A DNA stretch of 20,087 bases from Pseudomonadota bacterium (GCA_021783175.1 JAJXUF010000055.1:1-20087), one strand, 5' to 3'. Positions 7,174 through 14,986 are shown, counted from the first letter of the stretch. The notes: generated by a model not told the origin, from the letters alone. Made by a program: numbers and translations.

Positions 7174-7337
7174 TCACTTTCGCCTCAATTTCCGGCTTCG
7201 CTGCCCATGCGGCAGAAGGTCGTATCGAACCGCTACTGGGAACAGGCAAAAAAATACCAGCAATAGCGACACAACGGAATACAGCAGTCGTTTTCGCAAC
7301 TCAATCAGGTGGGCAATTATATTCTGGCTGGTACTCA
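7152..7337 (+). pseudogene. Out-of-frame coding scrap with a signal-peptide-like start
   Basis: A different frame, open immediately after a TGA at 7149-7151, reads LLVTFASISGFAAHAAEGRI and continues with RNTAVVFATQSGGQLYSGWY. This looks like a hydrophobic export signal, an A-x-A cleavage site and the first strands of a mature periplasmic protein, possibly a sialidase-like beta-propeller. It has no start codon of its own and runs into the tatB 3' end, so I read it as the remnant of a deleted gene joined to the truncated osmC. The family is not recognised with confidence. Confidence 0.3.
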
Positions 7338-7751
7338 TCAGATTTTAGGCGTTTCTTTCTGCTCAGGCGCTGCAGCCAACTCAGACGGCTGCTCTTCAAT
7401 TATTTCGTGCCTTGGCATTTCTTTGCTGGCTATCGCCTGGCCAGGAAACTCGTGTTTGGTTGGCGTTGCATCGCTCTCGAATTCCTTCACCTGCTGCTCC
7501 CACTCTTGCGCGGCCTGCGTCACTGACTGTTCAACGCTGGCGACTTCCTGCTGCGCTTGTTGCTGCAAGTTACGCAACTCATCCAGCGCCATATCGCGTG
7601 AAATATCCGCCTTGACGCCGTTGACATAACGCTGGGCGCGTCCCCACAGGTGGCCCATTGTTCGCGCCACCTTGGGCAGGTGTTCGGGTCCAATGACGAT
7701 CAGGGCAACCACTGCGATGACCACCAACTCCGGGAAATCAATTCCAAACAT
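7338..7751 (-). CDS. tatB: Twin-arginine translocase subunit TatB
   Basis: The 137 residues begin MFGIDFPELVVIAVVALIVI and continue GPEHLPKVAR, the TatB hallmark: a short N-terminal membrane helix with a conserved Glu at residue 8, a Gly-Pro hinge, then an amphipathic helix. A long charged, coiled-coil-prone region (QQQAQQEVASVEQSVTQAAQ) and a Glu/Pro-rich tail follow. TatB pairs with TatC to receive RR-signal proteins. It lies 14 bases downstream of tatA. No tatC is found in the window, so this pair must work with a TatC encoded elsewhere. Both aioA and aioB products nearby carry Tat signals. Confidence 0.9.
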   Translation of the reverse strand: MFGIDFPELVVIAVVALIVIGPEHLPKVARTMGHLWGRAQRYVNGVKADISRDMALDELRNLQQQAQQEVASVEQSVTQAAQEWEQQVKEFESDATPTKHEFPGQAIASKEMPRHEIIEEQPSELAAAPEQKETPKI

Positions 7752-7765
7752 AGTGGTGTGAGACT

Positions 7766-7984
7766 TTAAGTTTTGGTGTGAGATTTTTCTTTGACTTCGC
7801 CTTCGATGGTCTTGCCATCATCCTTGACTTGCTTGGGCGCTTCTTCGTCGCTCTTCATTCCTTCCTTGAAGCCCTTGACGGCGCTACCCACATCCTTGCC
7901 TATGTTTCCCAGTTTTTTGGTGCCGAATATCAGTACTACCACTACCAATACAATCAACCAGTGCCAAATGCTTAATGAACCCAT
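7766..7984 (-). CDS. tatA: Twin-arginine translocase subunit TatA
   Basis: The start at 7984 is chosen because [20 protein letters not shown] is the canonical TatA beginning and CAAGGAG precedes it; the frame upstream to 8089 is unrelated in character. The 72 residues comprise one membrane helix, the FGTKKL hinge, an amphipathic helix ([16 protein letters not shown]) and a charged tail. TatA oligomerises to form the pore for folded proteins. The gene is followed by tatB and preceded, 111 bases away, by the chemoreceptor gene on the same strand. Confidence 0.92.
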   Translation of the reverse strand: MGSLSIWHWLIVLVVVVLIFGTKKLGNIGKDVGSAVKGFKEGMKSDEEAPKQVKDDGKTIEGEVKEKSHTKT

Positions 7985-8095
7985 TTTAATTCTCCTTGTT
8001 TTAATTACTCTATCTTGTCTGCCCGATACAGCGTTGAAGGCGTTGTGCTTTTCCGACCTACGTATCTGACCAGTGCGGGCAAAAGCCATTCGCCC

Positions 8096-9721
8096 CTACA
8101 CCCTGAACCGGCTCACCGCAACCTGCAACTCTTTGGACAATTGCTCCAGACACATGATGTCCCGGGAATTTGATTCCACTGCCGCATGGTTCTCTTCCGA
8201 CATCTGCGCAATCTTCTCCACGTTGCGTGCAATCTCGGCGCTCGCCAGACTCTGCTCGCCGACTGATGCCGCAATTTCGTTCACCCCGTGGCTTGATTGC
8301 GTGACCGCCTCGCCAGCTTTGGTCAACACCGTGGAGACACGTTCCACCTGCTCCTGCATCGCCTGCAGGGAGCGCAAGCCGGCCTGGACGGTGGCCTCAA
8401 CATGCGTAGATTGTTGATCCAGAGAGCTGGTGACCTGATCGATCTCGCTAGCCGACTGCGCGGATTTTTCCGCCAGCTTGCGCACCTCGTCCGCTACCAC
8501 CGCAAAGCCGCGGCCTTGTTCGCCGGCGCGCGCCGCTTCGATGGCCGCGTTCAACGCCAGCAGGTTGGTCTGGTCGGCAATTTCCTTCACCTGCCGGGTC
8601 ATGCCGGCAATGGCGCGGGTGCTGTCGACAAATTCCTTGACCGACCCGGCGATTTGATTGACCGCCCCCTGCACATGACTAATCTCGCCGATCATTGCCG
8701 TGACGCTCTGATTGCCTTGTTTGGTCTGGTGCAAGCTCCGCTCGGACAACTTGCGCACGTCCTCGGTATTGGCAGCAACCGAATTGATGCTCACAGTGAT
8801 CTGCTCCACCGCAGCTGCAGTGGAAGCGGCCGCTTCGCTTTGCGCCTGCGAGCCCTGCGCAATTTGCAACGAGGCCGCGGACAGTTGCGCAGCAGTGTTG
8901 GACACGGTGCCGGCATTTGACAACACCTGCCGGATAATGTTGGAAAATCCATCGATCAATTCGTTGAAGGCGGTTGCGGTCTGACCGATTTCATCCTTGC
9001 TGCGCACAGTCACGCGCTTGGACAAATCGCCATCGGCCTGCATCACCAGCATGGCCTGCTGCAGTTCACGTGTCGGACGGGTGACGAAACTGATCACCCA
9101 GCCAATCACGAAATACAGGAAAATCTGAATGATAATCTGCGCGCCCCACGTGACTATATTGGCTTTGCGCATCACGTTGAGCTCAGCAGTAATATCCAGC
9201 GTAATGCTGGCCGCACCGATCACCGTGCCTTCCGCTACGGAATGGCACGTCAGGCAATTGGTACCACGAAGATCTTTTTTCGCAATGAGCGGCACGACGA
9301 CACGCAGCGAAGGCTTCCCGTCTTGGTCAAGCAATTTGCTTTGTTCTTTGGCGGATGTCAGCGCCATACGATCCATTTCATCTGCGGCCTGTTCGGACGG
9401 CAACCCCGGGCCGTATTGATCCTGCACCGGCTTGTGGCGGATGACGCGAAGATTTAGCACCTTGTCCGATGCGCCCATTTTCTCGACGTACAAAGTACGT
9501 TGTCCAGCATCGCTGATAATGCCGTTAAGCATCAGCATGTTCAAACCGTTCAGCACACCATCGGCAGAAACGACCGCCTTTTGCCGCGTTTCTTCCAGCA
9601 CGCTCTGCTCAAACTTGTCCAGTGCCACGCGTTGCGCCAACATCATAATCACCAGCAGAATGAGCTGGATGGGTATTTGCAACTTGTTTTTCAGCGAAAG
9701 CTCACTCCACCAATTATTCAT
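8096..9721 (-). CDS. Methyl-accepting chemotaxis protein with periplasmic c-type haem motif
   Basis: This is a 541-residue chemoreceptor. It has a first membrane helix at about 13-31 and a periplasmic domain of about 150 residues. That domain contains C156-L-T-C159-H160, a covalent haem c attachment site, in a context ([22 protein letters not shown]) like the DUF3365/Tll0287-type sensor domains. The second helix is at about 190-213, a HAMP domain at 212-265, and the cytoplasmic hairpin has the highly conserved tip around [20 protein letters not shown]. There is no C-terminal receptor pentapeptide for CheR/CheB docking. The haem suggests sensing of redox state or of a gaseous ligand such as O2 or NO. 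It is a single gene on the same strand as tatAB. Confidence 0.92.
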   Translation of the reverse strand: MNNWWSELSLKNKLQIPIQLILLVIMMLAQRVALDKFEQSVLEETRQKAVVSADGVLNGLNMLMLNGIISDAGQRTLYVEKMGASDKVLNLRVIRHKPVQDQYGPGLPSEQAADEMDRMALTSAKEQSKLLDQDGKPSLRVVVPLIAKKDLRGTNCLTCHSVAEGTVIGAASITLDITAELNVMRKANIVTWGAQIIIQIFLYFVIGWVISFVTRPTRELQQAMLVMQADGDLSKRVTVRSKDEIGQTATAFNELIDGFSNIIRQVLSNAGTVSNTAAQLSAASLQIAQGSQAQSEAAASTAAAVEQITVSINSVAANTEDVRKLSERSLHQTKQGNQSVTAMIGEISHVQGAVNQIAGSVKEFVDSTRAIAGMTRQVKEIADQTNLLALNAAIEAARAGEQGRGFAVVADEVRKLAEKSAQSASEIDQVTSSLDQQSTHVEATVQAGLRSLQAMQEQVERVSTVLTKAGEAVTQSSHGVNEIAASVGEQSLASAEIARNVEKIAQMSEENHAAVESNSRDIMCLEQLSKELQVAVSRFRV

Positions 9722-9781
9722 TTTTATTTATCCCCTCTCGGGTAATGCGCTAGCACGGGAAAATCCCGCTACAGTCAGTAT

Positions 9782-9807
9782 GTAACGGCAATAAATCATT
9801 TTTTTTA
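9782..9807 (-). promoter_or_regulatory. Possible sigma-28 (FliA) promoter of the chemoreceptor
   Basis: The minus strand has TAAA (9807-9804), 14 bases, then GCCGTTAC (9789-9782), resembling the flagellar TAAA-N15-GCCGATAA promoter with one base less spacing. It lies about 60 bases upstream of the MCP start, a reasonable position for a chemotaxis gene. Confidence 0.3.
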
Positions 9808-9871
9808 GGGGAACAGATAAAAAAATGCCCACCAATTCGCACGATTGAAAATTTCTTGCAAACTACACAAC

Positions 9872-9890
9872 ACCTTCCACGTTGGAAGGT
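9872..9890 (-). terminator. Hairpin at the end of the DsrC-like gene
   Basis: Arms ACCTTCCA and TGGAAGGT with a 3-base loop start at the last base of the stop codon. Only a weak T-rich stretch follows on the minus strand, so termination may be partial. Confidence 0.4.
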
Positions 9891-10615
9891 CAATCTTCAA
9901 TACAACCCTGTGGTTCAGGCAAGCCTGCAAAACGAGATCCTTGACGCGAAGGGCCGTCCGGAAACAGATTATAGACATACTCCTTGCTACCCTTGGTGGC
10001 ATCCAGATCATCCCGCAAGTTCTTCATCAACAGGCGCACCATCGGTGTCAAACCATATTTGAAATAGAACCTGCGAAGGAAATGAATCACTTCCCAGTGA
10101 GCGGGCGTGAGTTCAATACCCTCCTTCTTAGCCATGAAAATTGCCAGTGGTTCACTCCAGTCATCCAAGTTGGACAGATTTCCTTTTGCTTCGACCGGAA
10201 TCTGCTTGCCCTCAAAGGGAATGAAACCTACAAAAAATTTTACTTCTGCTACCGGTTTATTCACTGATGAAGACGATACGACAGCTGGTGCATGCTCAAT
10301 CTCTACATCCATAAGCGGGATCGGCAGCCCTGCAATACGCGTACCCTGCGCAAGTACATCATTAGGAAACAGTTTATCCAGATAGCTGTCTTCTGCCTTG
10401 GCATCGCAGAGTTTCTCGCGAATCTCCTTTTTTAGTAGTTTACGGATCGGTGAAATATTGTAATTTTCGTAATAAGCGCGCATCAGGTTGAGGATTTCCC
10501 AGTGCGCATCGGTCAATGTTAAATTTTCGCGCTTTGCCAGCCAAGTTGCTGCAGCTTCGCTCCACTGTGATAAATTTTTTAGACGACCACTTGAGGTCAG
10601 TTCATAGTCACTCAT
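9890..10615 (-). CDS. Tandem two-domain DsrC/TusE-like sulfur-carrier protein
   Basis: The 241 residues hold two DsrC/TusE folds in series. Domain 1 (about 1-105) includes LSQWSEAAATWLAKRENLTLTDAHWEIL and ends LFPNDVLAQGTRIAGLPIP. Domain 2 (about 130-241) includes LDDWSEPLAIFMAKKEGIELTPAHWEVI and ends SRQGSRFAGLPEPQGCIED. DsrC proteins carry two cysteines on a C-terminal arm and TusE only the last. Domain 1 has lost both; domain 2 keeps only the last cysteine (C238), followed by three residues instead of one, which is a TusE/RspA-like state. Single-domain relatives relay persulfide sulfur in tRNA thiolation or sulfur oxidation, or act as regulators. The linker is Ser/Val-rich (APAVVSSSSVNK). 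The role here is unknown; no dsr or tus genes are nearby. Confidence 0.85.
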   Translation of the reverse strand: MSDYELTSSGRLKNLSQWSEAAATWLAKRENLTLTDAHWEILNLMRAYYENYNISPIRKLLKKEIREKLCDAKAEDSYLDKLFPNDVLAQGTRIAGLPIPLMDVEIEHAPAVVSSSSVNKPVAEVKFFVGFIPFEGKQIPVEAKGNLSNLDDWSEPLAIFMAKKEGIELTPAHWEVIHFLRRFYFKYGLTPMVRLLMKNLRDDLDATKGSKEYVYNLFPDGPSRQGSRFAGLPEPQGCIED

Positions 10616-10741
10616 TTTTTACACCCAATTTAATGTTAAATTAAAAGCTGGTTTTCTGAATCAAGCAAGTTCAATCCGTGGTTGTTTTATCTGTCCCGCA
10701 AAGTCAATTGATTCATTGATTCTTTGTGTTTCAACTCCGTG

Positions 10742-10915
10742 TTAGCGAATATCCTTCCAGACTTCTTTCTTCAGTGCATAGATCAATACAAAGAGCACGA
10801 ACAGGAAGCTCAGCACAATATAATCAAGCTTGTCACGCACCAATTTAGACGGATCGCTCATGAAAACCAGGTAGTTGGTCAGATCGGCAATAGCTGCATC
10901 GTACTCGGCAGCACG
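10742..10915 (-). pseudogene. petC: Cytochrome c1 (petC) C-terminal remnant
   Basis: On the minus strand this frame reads AAEYDAAIADLTNYLVFMSD, then a membrane anchor (LDYIVLSFLFVLFVLIYALK) and KEVWKDIR before the stop. It is the C-terminal anchor of cytochrome c1 of the bc1 complex: the YDxxxADLxNYLxYM and ALKKExWKD features are family hallmarks. The haem-binding body, all of petB and most of petA are missing. It joins the petA remnant at about 10911-10917. Confidence 0.8.
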
Positions 10916-11044
10916 CCTTGGCGCGCTCGCTCGGCATCAGGCTCAACACGAAGGGTGCGCTCGCCCCCACTGCTGCACCCCGCCCGCTGCTGTCGTGGCA
11001 GCGATCAAGAGGCGCCGCTTACTGAGATTCACATTGTTAGGCAT
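10914..11044 (-). pseudogene. petA: Rieske protein of bc1 complex (petA) N-terminal remnant, frameshifted
   Basis: From the ATG at 11044 the minus strand reads MPNNVNLSKRRLLIAATTAA, a Tat-type signal anchor as in proteobacterial PetA. The frame then breaks near GGGGTGCAGCAGTGGGGG and resumes in another frame as AVGASAPFVLSLMPSERAKA, exactly the expected continuation. The sequence then jumps to the cytochrome c1 tail. AAGGAG sits 8 bases before this ATG and overlaps the end of moeA; an ATG at 11050 shares its A with the moeA stop (TAATG). Confidence 0.78.
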
Positions 11045-11049
11045 ATTCA

Positions 11050-12288
11050 TTACTCCTTAAAACCAATTTCACTCTGAAAGACTGTTCCGTCCAGCAGTTG
11101 AACGGTGACTTGCTCCCCTGCCTCCAGTCCGCTGCTATCCGAAGGAGCAACCAGTAAGCCGTCCGCCTTCGCCATGGACAACATTACCCCGCTGCTTTGT
11201 GTGCCGGTGGAACTGGCAACGTAGCCGTCTTCATCGCGCGAAAGTTGCACGCGAATAAACTCGGTGCGCCCCGGACGCATATTGATCGGATGCGCCAGAC
11301 GGGCAGGCACGGTACGTCGGTACAAACGCGGGGTTCCCATCATGCTACGCAATGCGGGAATTACAAATTCTTCAAAACAAACCATGCTGGAAACTGGATT
11401 ACCGGGCAGCCCGAAAATCACTGTTTTGCCGGTTGTGCCAAACGCAATCGGATGACCGGGGCGGATCGCCGCACGCCAGAACTTCATCTGCACGCCCAAC
11501 CTCTCGATGGTCGGACGCACGTAGTCGTGCATCCCCACCGATGTTCCGCCAGAAACCAGCAATACGTGGCATTCCAGTCCGCGCCGCAGGTACTCTTCCA
11601 GTTCCGCAGGGTCGTCGCGCGCGATGCCGAGCAGCACTGGCTCGATGCCAAGCGCCTGCACCTGCGCCATCAGCGCGTAGCTGTTGGAGTTGGGTATCTT
11701 GTTCGGATCGACCGGGTCACCCATGCCTTCCAGTTCGTTGCCGGTTGACAGGATCGCCACACGCGGGCGGCGATACACAGCAAACTTCGTCGCCTTTACC
11801 GTCGCCAATACGCCGACCACACCGGGTGTAATTTCGGTGCCTGCCTTCAGCACTACATCGCCGTAGCGCATATTCTCGCCTTGCGGACGCACGTCATTAC
11901 CAGCTTTCACCGCCTTGCTTATTCTCACGCTGTTCGCCGATGCCTCTTGCGTATCTTCCACACGGATCACCGCGTCCGCCCCCTGCGGCATCGGTGCACC
12001 GGTCATAATGCGCGCGCACTGACCGGCTTGCACGGCCATGGTCGGCATATCACCGGCCTTGATATCCTCGATGATTTCCAGCGTTGCCTGCCCATTCGCC
12101 AAATCCATACTACTCACTGCAAAACCATCCATCCCTGACACGTCGTAAGGTGGCAGGTCACGGTTAGCACGAATATCTTCGGCCAGTACACGCCCCAATG
12201 ACTCTTGCAACCTCTCTGATTCGACACCGATTATCGACACCGATTCAAGAATGACGCGTAGCGCCTCGCTCACCTGCAAATGTTCCAT
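11050..12288 (-). CDS. moeA: Molybdopterin molybdenumtransferase MoeA
   Basis: This 412-residue protein inserts molybdate into adenylylated molybdopterin. It shows the family's N-terminal segment (EDIRANRDLPPYDVSGMDGF), the domain around TGAPMPQGADAVIRVEDT, the MoCF-biosynthesis fold with VAILSTGNEL, IPNSNSYAL and LVSGGTSVGMHDYV, FGLPGNPVSSMVCFEEFV, and a C-terminal beta domain. The length is normal (about 400-410). Its ATG shares a base with the mobA stop (TAATG), and its own stop overlaps the petA remnant start in the same way. It is the last intact gene of the cofactor operon. The AioA-like enzyme would be an obvious client. Confidence 0.95.
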   Translation of the reverse strand: MEHLQVSEALRVILESVSIIGVESERLQESLGRVLAEDIRANRDLPPYDVSGMDGFAVSSMDLANGQATLEIIEDIKAGDMPTMAVQAGQCARIMTGAPMPQGADAVIRVEDTQEASANSVRISKAVKAGNDVRPQGENMRYGDVVLKAGTEITPGVVGVLATVKATKFAVYRRPRVAILSTGNELEGMGDPVDPNKIPNSNSYALMAQVQALGIEPVLLGIARDDPAELEEYLRRGLECHVLLVSGGTSVGMHDYVRPTIERLGVQMKFWRAAIRPGHPIAFGTTGKTVIFGLPGNPVSSMVCFEEFVIPALRSMMGTPRLYRRTVPARLAHPINMRPGRTEFIRVQLSRDEDGYVASSTGTQSSGVMLSMAKADGLLVAPSDSSGLEAGEQVTVQLLDGTVFQSEIGFKE

Positions 12289-12881
12289 TATTTACGTTCC
12301 CTTCGATTCTCTGCCAATGCCACATCCTGTGGCGTATCTAAGTCAAAAAAACTAGCCAGATCCGGATCTGCTTCCAGTATTTCTGCTTCATTCACATAAC
12401 GCACCTGCAAGCCTTCGAGCAAGGCGCGCAGACTGTGTTTTCCATTGCCGTTCAGACACTCGCGCACGGCGGGTAAACAGCTTGCCGCATAGAACGCCGC
12501 AAGTGGTTGCGGGTAGCCGCGCACCATCGGCACCACTGCCTGATAATCTCCTCGCTGCCGTGCGAGATATTCAACCAGCGCAGCATTGATGAAAGGCATA
12601 TCGCAGGCTACTGCGAATATCCACGGTGTAGCTGCACCTTCCAACCCAGCAGCCAATCCGGCCAACGGCCCAACGTGCGAAGCATCGTCACAGACTTGCG
12701 GCAAATCGATCTCGTGTCGCGTCTGTCGCACGCTGAGCATAACTTCAACAAACAACGGTTGCATGGCGGCTGTTACGCTGTGCAGTAGTGTCTGCCCATC
12801 GAACACGAGATTCGCTTTATCCTGCCCCATGCGTCGCGACTCGCCGCCCGCCAGAATGAGTGCTGTGCAATCTGAAATCAT
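12288..12881 (-). CDS. mobA: Molybdenum cofactor guanylyltransferase MobA
   Basis: The 197 residues carry the nucleotidyltransferase signature LILAGGESRRMGQDKA (about 8-23), VGPLAGLAAGL, and the metal-binding ACDMPF motif. The enzyme transfers GMP to Mo-molybdopterin to give the guanine dinucleotide cofactor (bis-MGD) that DMSO-reductase-superfamily enzymes such as AioA require. This fits the presence of the large subunit at 3718-6015. The start overlaps the preceding mobB fragment by ATGA, and the stop shares a base with moeA, so translation is coupled through the operon. Length and motifs are normal. Confidence 0.95.
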   Translation of the reverse strand: MISDCTALILAGGESRRMGQDKANLVFDGQTLLHSVTAAMQPLFVEVMLSVRQTRHEIDLPQVCDDASHVGPLAGLAAGLEGAATPWIFAVACDMPFINAALVEYLARQRGDYQAVVPMVRGYPQPLAAFYAASCLPAVRECLNGNGKHSLRALLEGLQVRYVNEAEILEADPDLASFFDLDTPQDVALAENRRERK

Positions 12882-13347
12882 TTGTGATCAAGCATGAACT
12901 GGGTAATAGCGGCGATGTCTTCCAACCCGAAATGCGGCAGCTGCGGATAAACCTCATTCATGTCGGTGACGATGGCAATCAGGCCATCTTCCACACTGCA
13001 ACGCAGTGGCTTGCCGCACTCACGGCGCAATACTTCGATCTTCAAACCCGTGGAGTGGGAAAACACCTCCGCCAGCACCATATCCGTCTCGTCGAGGAAA
13101 CGCGCAGCCAACTGGGCATCGGCCACCAGTTGTAGCGCGTCGCGGGTTAATAGCATGCTCATCACCGCACCAGCGTTCTTGTAGCGGTACTATCCTTGCC
13201 GGGTGTATCCAGCTCCACTTTGTGATGGGCATGCTTGATGGTGGCTACGCGCAGCCCCCGGCTACTCAGCTCGCGGATGAGCTTTTCTACCAAGGTCGTC
13301 TTGCCGGAACCGGAGTGCCCAACGATGCTGATGATCCTAGTGCTCAT
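12878..13347 (-). pseudogene. mobB: MobB (GTP-binding adaptor of MGD synthesis) split by a frameshift
   Basis: The N-terminal part (13347-13162) reads MSTRIISIVGHSGSGKTTLV with an intact P-loop, then KHAHHKVELDTPGKDS, and runs out of frame to a stop 8 residues later. Inserting one base after GATAG near 13190 restores YRYKNAGAVMSMLLTRDALQ, the normal MobB continuation, which joins in frame to the second piece (13165-12878). That piece carries the Walker-B-like LDETDMVLAEVF, then KIEVLRRECGKPL and a PHFGLEDI ending. A full-length protein would be about 156 residues. MobB is dispensable for cofactor synthesis in E. coli. The 13165 ORF should not be annotated as a separate hypothetical gene. Whether the indel is real or a sequencing error is open. 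Confidence 0.88.
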
Positions 13348-13784
13348 GGATGTGGCACCACCCACGAATCACCTTGCGGCGTGACCTCTTTTTTCCAGAT
13401 AGGCACACGCACTTTCAGTTCGTCTATCATCCAGCGGCACGCTTCCATCGCGGCGACGCGATGTTCCGCACCCGCCGCGATGAATACAATATTGTCGCCG
13501 CCCTGCACCGTCCCGATTCGATGCACGATGCGCGCGTCCAACAAACCGAATTTTTCGATGGCATCGCTGCGTAATTGCGTCATCTCGGACAGCGCCATGC
13601 TTCCGTAAGCATCGAAGCTGATCTCAGAAACGTCGCGCCCTTCGGAAAAATTGCGTGCGCAGCCCAGAAACGTAGCAATGCCACCTATGCGTTTCGAACC
13701 CGCTTTGAGCGCATTGATTTCCTCATCCTGAGAAAAATCTTCTTGCTGAATACGCACTGCGTCCTTGATTGGATTTTTACTCAT
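13344..13784 (-). CDS. moaE: Molybdopterin synthase catalytic subunit MoaE
   Basis: MoaE converts cPMP to molybdopterin using sulfur carried by MoaD. The start at 13784 (MSKNPIKDAVRIQQEDFSQD) is preferred because it follows the moaD stop by one base with GGGGGTTGAG upstream; an earlier in-frame ATG at 13823 lies inside moaD. The 146 residues include GGIATFLGCARNFSEG, SFDAYGSMALSEM, HRIGTVQGGDNIVFIAAGAEHR and the catalytic-lysine segment RVPIWKKEV, all typical. The stop overlaps the mobB start (ATGA). Confidence 0.95.
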   Translation of the reverse strand: MSKNPIKDAVRIQQEDFSQDEEINALKAGSKRIGGIATFLGCARNFSEGRDVSEISFDAYGSMALSEMTQLRSDAIEKFGLLDARIVHRIGTVQGGDNIVFIAAGAEHRVAAMEACRWMIDELKVRVPIWKKEVTPQGDSWVVPHP

Positions 13785-13785
13785 C

Positions 13786-14025
13786 TCAACCCCCTGAAAA
13801 TTTTGACATGAACACCACTTCACTGTTGTCCGCCAGCGGCAGCGTCATGTCACATGTGTGCTTACCATTCACTGCGGTAAAACAAACCAGTTCGAATGCG
13901 GCTGGATATTTCTTCTGCATCTGGGCATACAGGTCTTGCACATACATACCAGGCTGATATTCCAGGCACTCTTCTTTCGCCCCCACACGATCCGCCACCG
14001 GTCCAAAAAACATCACCTTGATCAT
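13786..14025 (-). CDS. moaD: Molybdopterin synthase sulfur-carrier subunit MoaD
   Basis: The 79-residue ubiquitin-like protein ends in the diagnostic Gly-Gly (KFSGG), which is adenylylated by MoeB and then converted to a thiocarboxylate. It begins [20 protein letters not shown], the normal first strand and helix. The start overlaps the moaC stop (ATGA), and one base separates its stop from moaE. Its activating enzyme moeB is encoded nearby at 15335 on the opposite strand, so a complete MoaD-MoaE-MoeB set is present. Confidence 0.95.
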   Translation of the reverse strand: MIKVMFFGPVADRVGAKEECLEYQPGMYVQDLYAQMQKKYPAAFELVCFTAVNGKHTCDMTLPLADNSEVVFMSKFSGG

Positions 14026-14522
14026 TTCAAAGCCTCACGTTTCCAGATACCACTCTTGCCGCCGCGCTTTTCTTCCAGTTGCACACATTCGATGCGCATT
14101 CCTCTATCTATCGCCTTACACATATCGTAGATGGTGAGCAGTGCCACATTGGCCGCGCACAAAGCCTCCATCTCCACCCCGGTCTGTCCCGCGCAACTCG
14201 CTGTGGCAAGCACCTTGATAGCCAGACAACCTTCAGCATCCGCCTCTAATATTTCACTGAATGTTATTTCCACACCGGTCAACATGATCGGATGACACAT
14301 CGGAATGATGTCCGACGTACGCTTAGCCGCCATCACAGCACCAACATCGGCCACCGTCAGCACGTCGCCCTTGGCGATCTTGCCTGCTCGGATACGCTCC
14401 AGCGTGGAAGGTTGCATACGCAATACTCCACTTGCAATCGCCACACGCGCAGTCTCTGCTTTGGCAGAAACGTCCACCATGCGCGCTCGTCCAGCTTCGG
14501 AAAAATGGGTTAGGTCGTTCAT
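14022..14522 (-). CDS. moaC: Cyclic pyranopterin monophosphate synthase MoaC
   Basis: MoaC completes cPMP formation after the radical-SAM enzyme MoaA. The ATG at 14522 ([20 protein letters not shown]) is chosen over a TTG two codons earlier because AGGA lies 6 bases upstream. The 166 residues contain the family motifs [32 protein letters not shown], and [13 protein letters not shown] with the catalytic Lys and Asp. It is the first intact gene of the operon; moaA is not in the window and must be encoded elsewhere. A sigma-54 promoter lies about 450 bases upstream, beyond a broken gene. Confidence 0.95.
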   Translation of the reverse strand: MNDLTHFSEAGRARMVDVSAKAETARVAIASGVLRMQPSTLERIRAGKIAKGDVLTVADVGAVMAAKRTSDIIPMCHPIMLTGVEITFSEILEADAEGCLAIKVLATASCAGQTGVEMEALCAANVALLTIYDMCKAIDRGMRIECVQLEEKRGGKSGIWKREALK

Positions 14523-14537
14523 CAACAATCCTTTCTC

Positions 14538-14943
14538 TCAAATCAACATCGGTTTTACAACGATCAGGCGATGCAGCTCATTCACCTGCTTAACCGCTTC
14601 TTCATGCATCAGGCCTTGCTCTTCTACTCGATCAGCAATGAGTCATTGCATATAACACCCACAATCTTGATGCTTGATCTTAGATGATTTTTGATCAATC
14701 CCAAGAAATCAGGAAAGAACGAATCTTGATCAAAGGTCGAGAGAAATTCTTCACACTCGGTACCAGTAGCAACCCAATAGCGCAGTCCGTAAATCACATT
14801 GAGCTCGGTTACTTAACATCATCCTGCGCATCGAAAAGCGCGATTGACTCATCTAATTTCTCCCTGAAGATATTCGTTTTCACACACTTTTCGGTATTTA
14901 AACTAAATACAAAATTCGCCTGGAAACGAACTTCGGTTTGACC
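14538..14943 (-). pseudogene. Unidentified broken gene between the sigma-54 promoter and moaC
   Basis: Three minus-strand frames give protein-like text that joins end to end. The first is GQTEVRFQANFVFSL through FREKLDESIALFDAQDDVK to a stop at about 14810. The second starts ELNVIYGLRYWVATG, continues with EFLSTFDQDSFFPDFLGLIK and ends CNDSLLIE at a stop. The third reads DRVEEQGLMHEEAVKQVNEL and HRLIVVKPMLI to a stop at 14538, 15 bases before moaC. One missing base at each of two places (about 14808 and 14635) would make a continuous product of roughly 135 residues. No start codon is clear. I do not recognise the family. Its position as first gene behind the promoter suggests it was once part of the cofactor operon. 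Confidence 0.45.
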
Positions 14944-14968
14944 TCAAAACAACCGCAAAGACTGAATT

Positions 14969-14986
14969 AAGCATTTTTCGTGCCAA
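14969..14986 (-). promoter_or_regulatory. Sigma-54 promoter of the molybdenum-cofactor operon
   Basis: The minus strand reads TTGGCACGAAAAATGCTT: the -24 element TTGGCACG is a perfect consensus, the -12 element is ATGCT, and the GG-to-GC spacing is exactly 10 bases. The predicted start is near 14960, just upstream of the broken gene and then moaC. This would tie cofactor synthesis to the same activator class as aioBA. Confidence 0.8.

Noticed and set aside
10660..10690. Sigma-54-like box upstream of the DsrC-like gene (GG-ATTGAACTT-GC, minus strand).
   Set aside because: The GG-to-GC spacing is 9, not the required 10, and the -24 element lacks TGGCAC.
10724..11077. Plus-strand 117-residue ORF.
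   Set aside because: It is antisense to the petA/petC remnants, which give clear family matches on the minus strand.
12878..13165. Independent hypothetical 95-residue gene.
   Set aside because: It is the C-terminal half of frameshifted mobB, as shown by the KIEVLRRECGKPL region and the restored join.
14684..14941. Plus-strand 85-residue ORF in the region upstream of moaC.
   Set aside because: No family features, no ribosome site; the minus-strand frames are more protein-like and follow a promoter.
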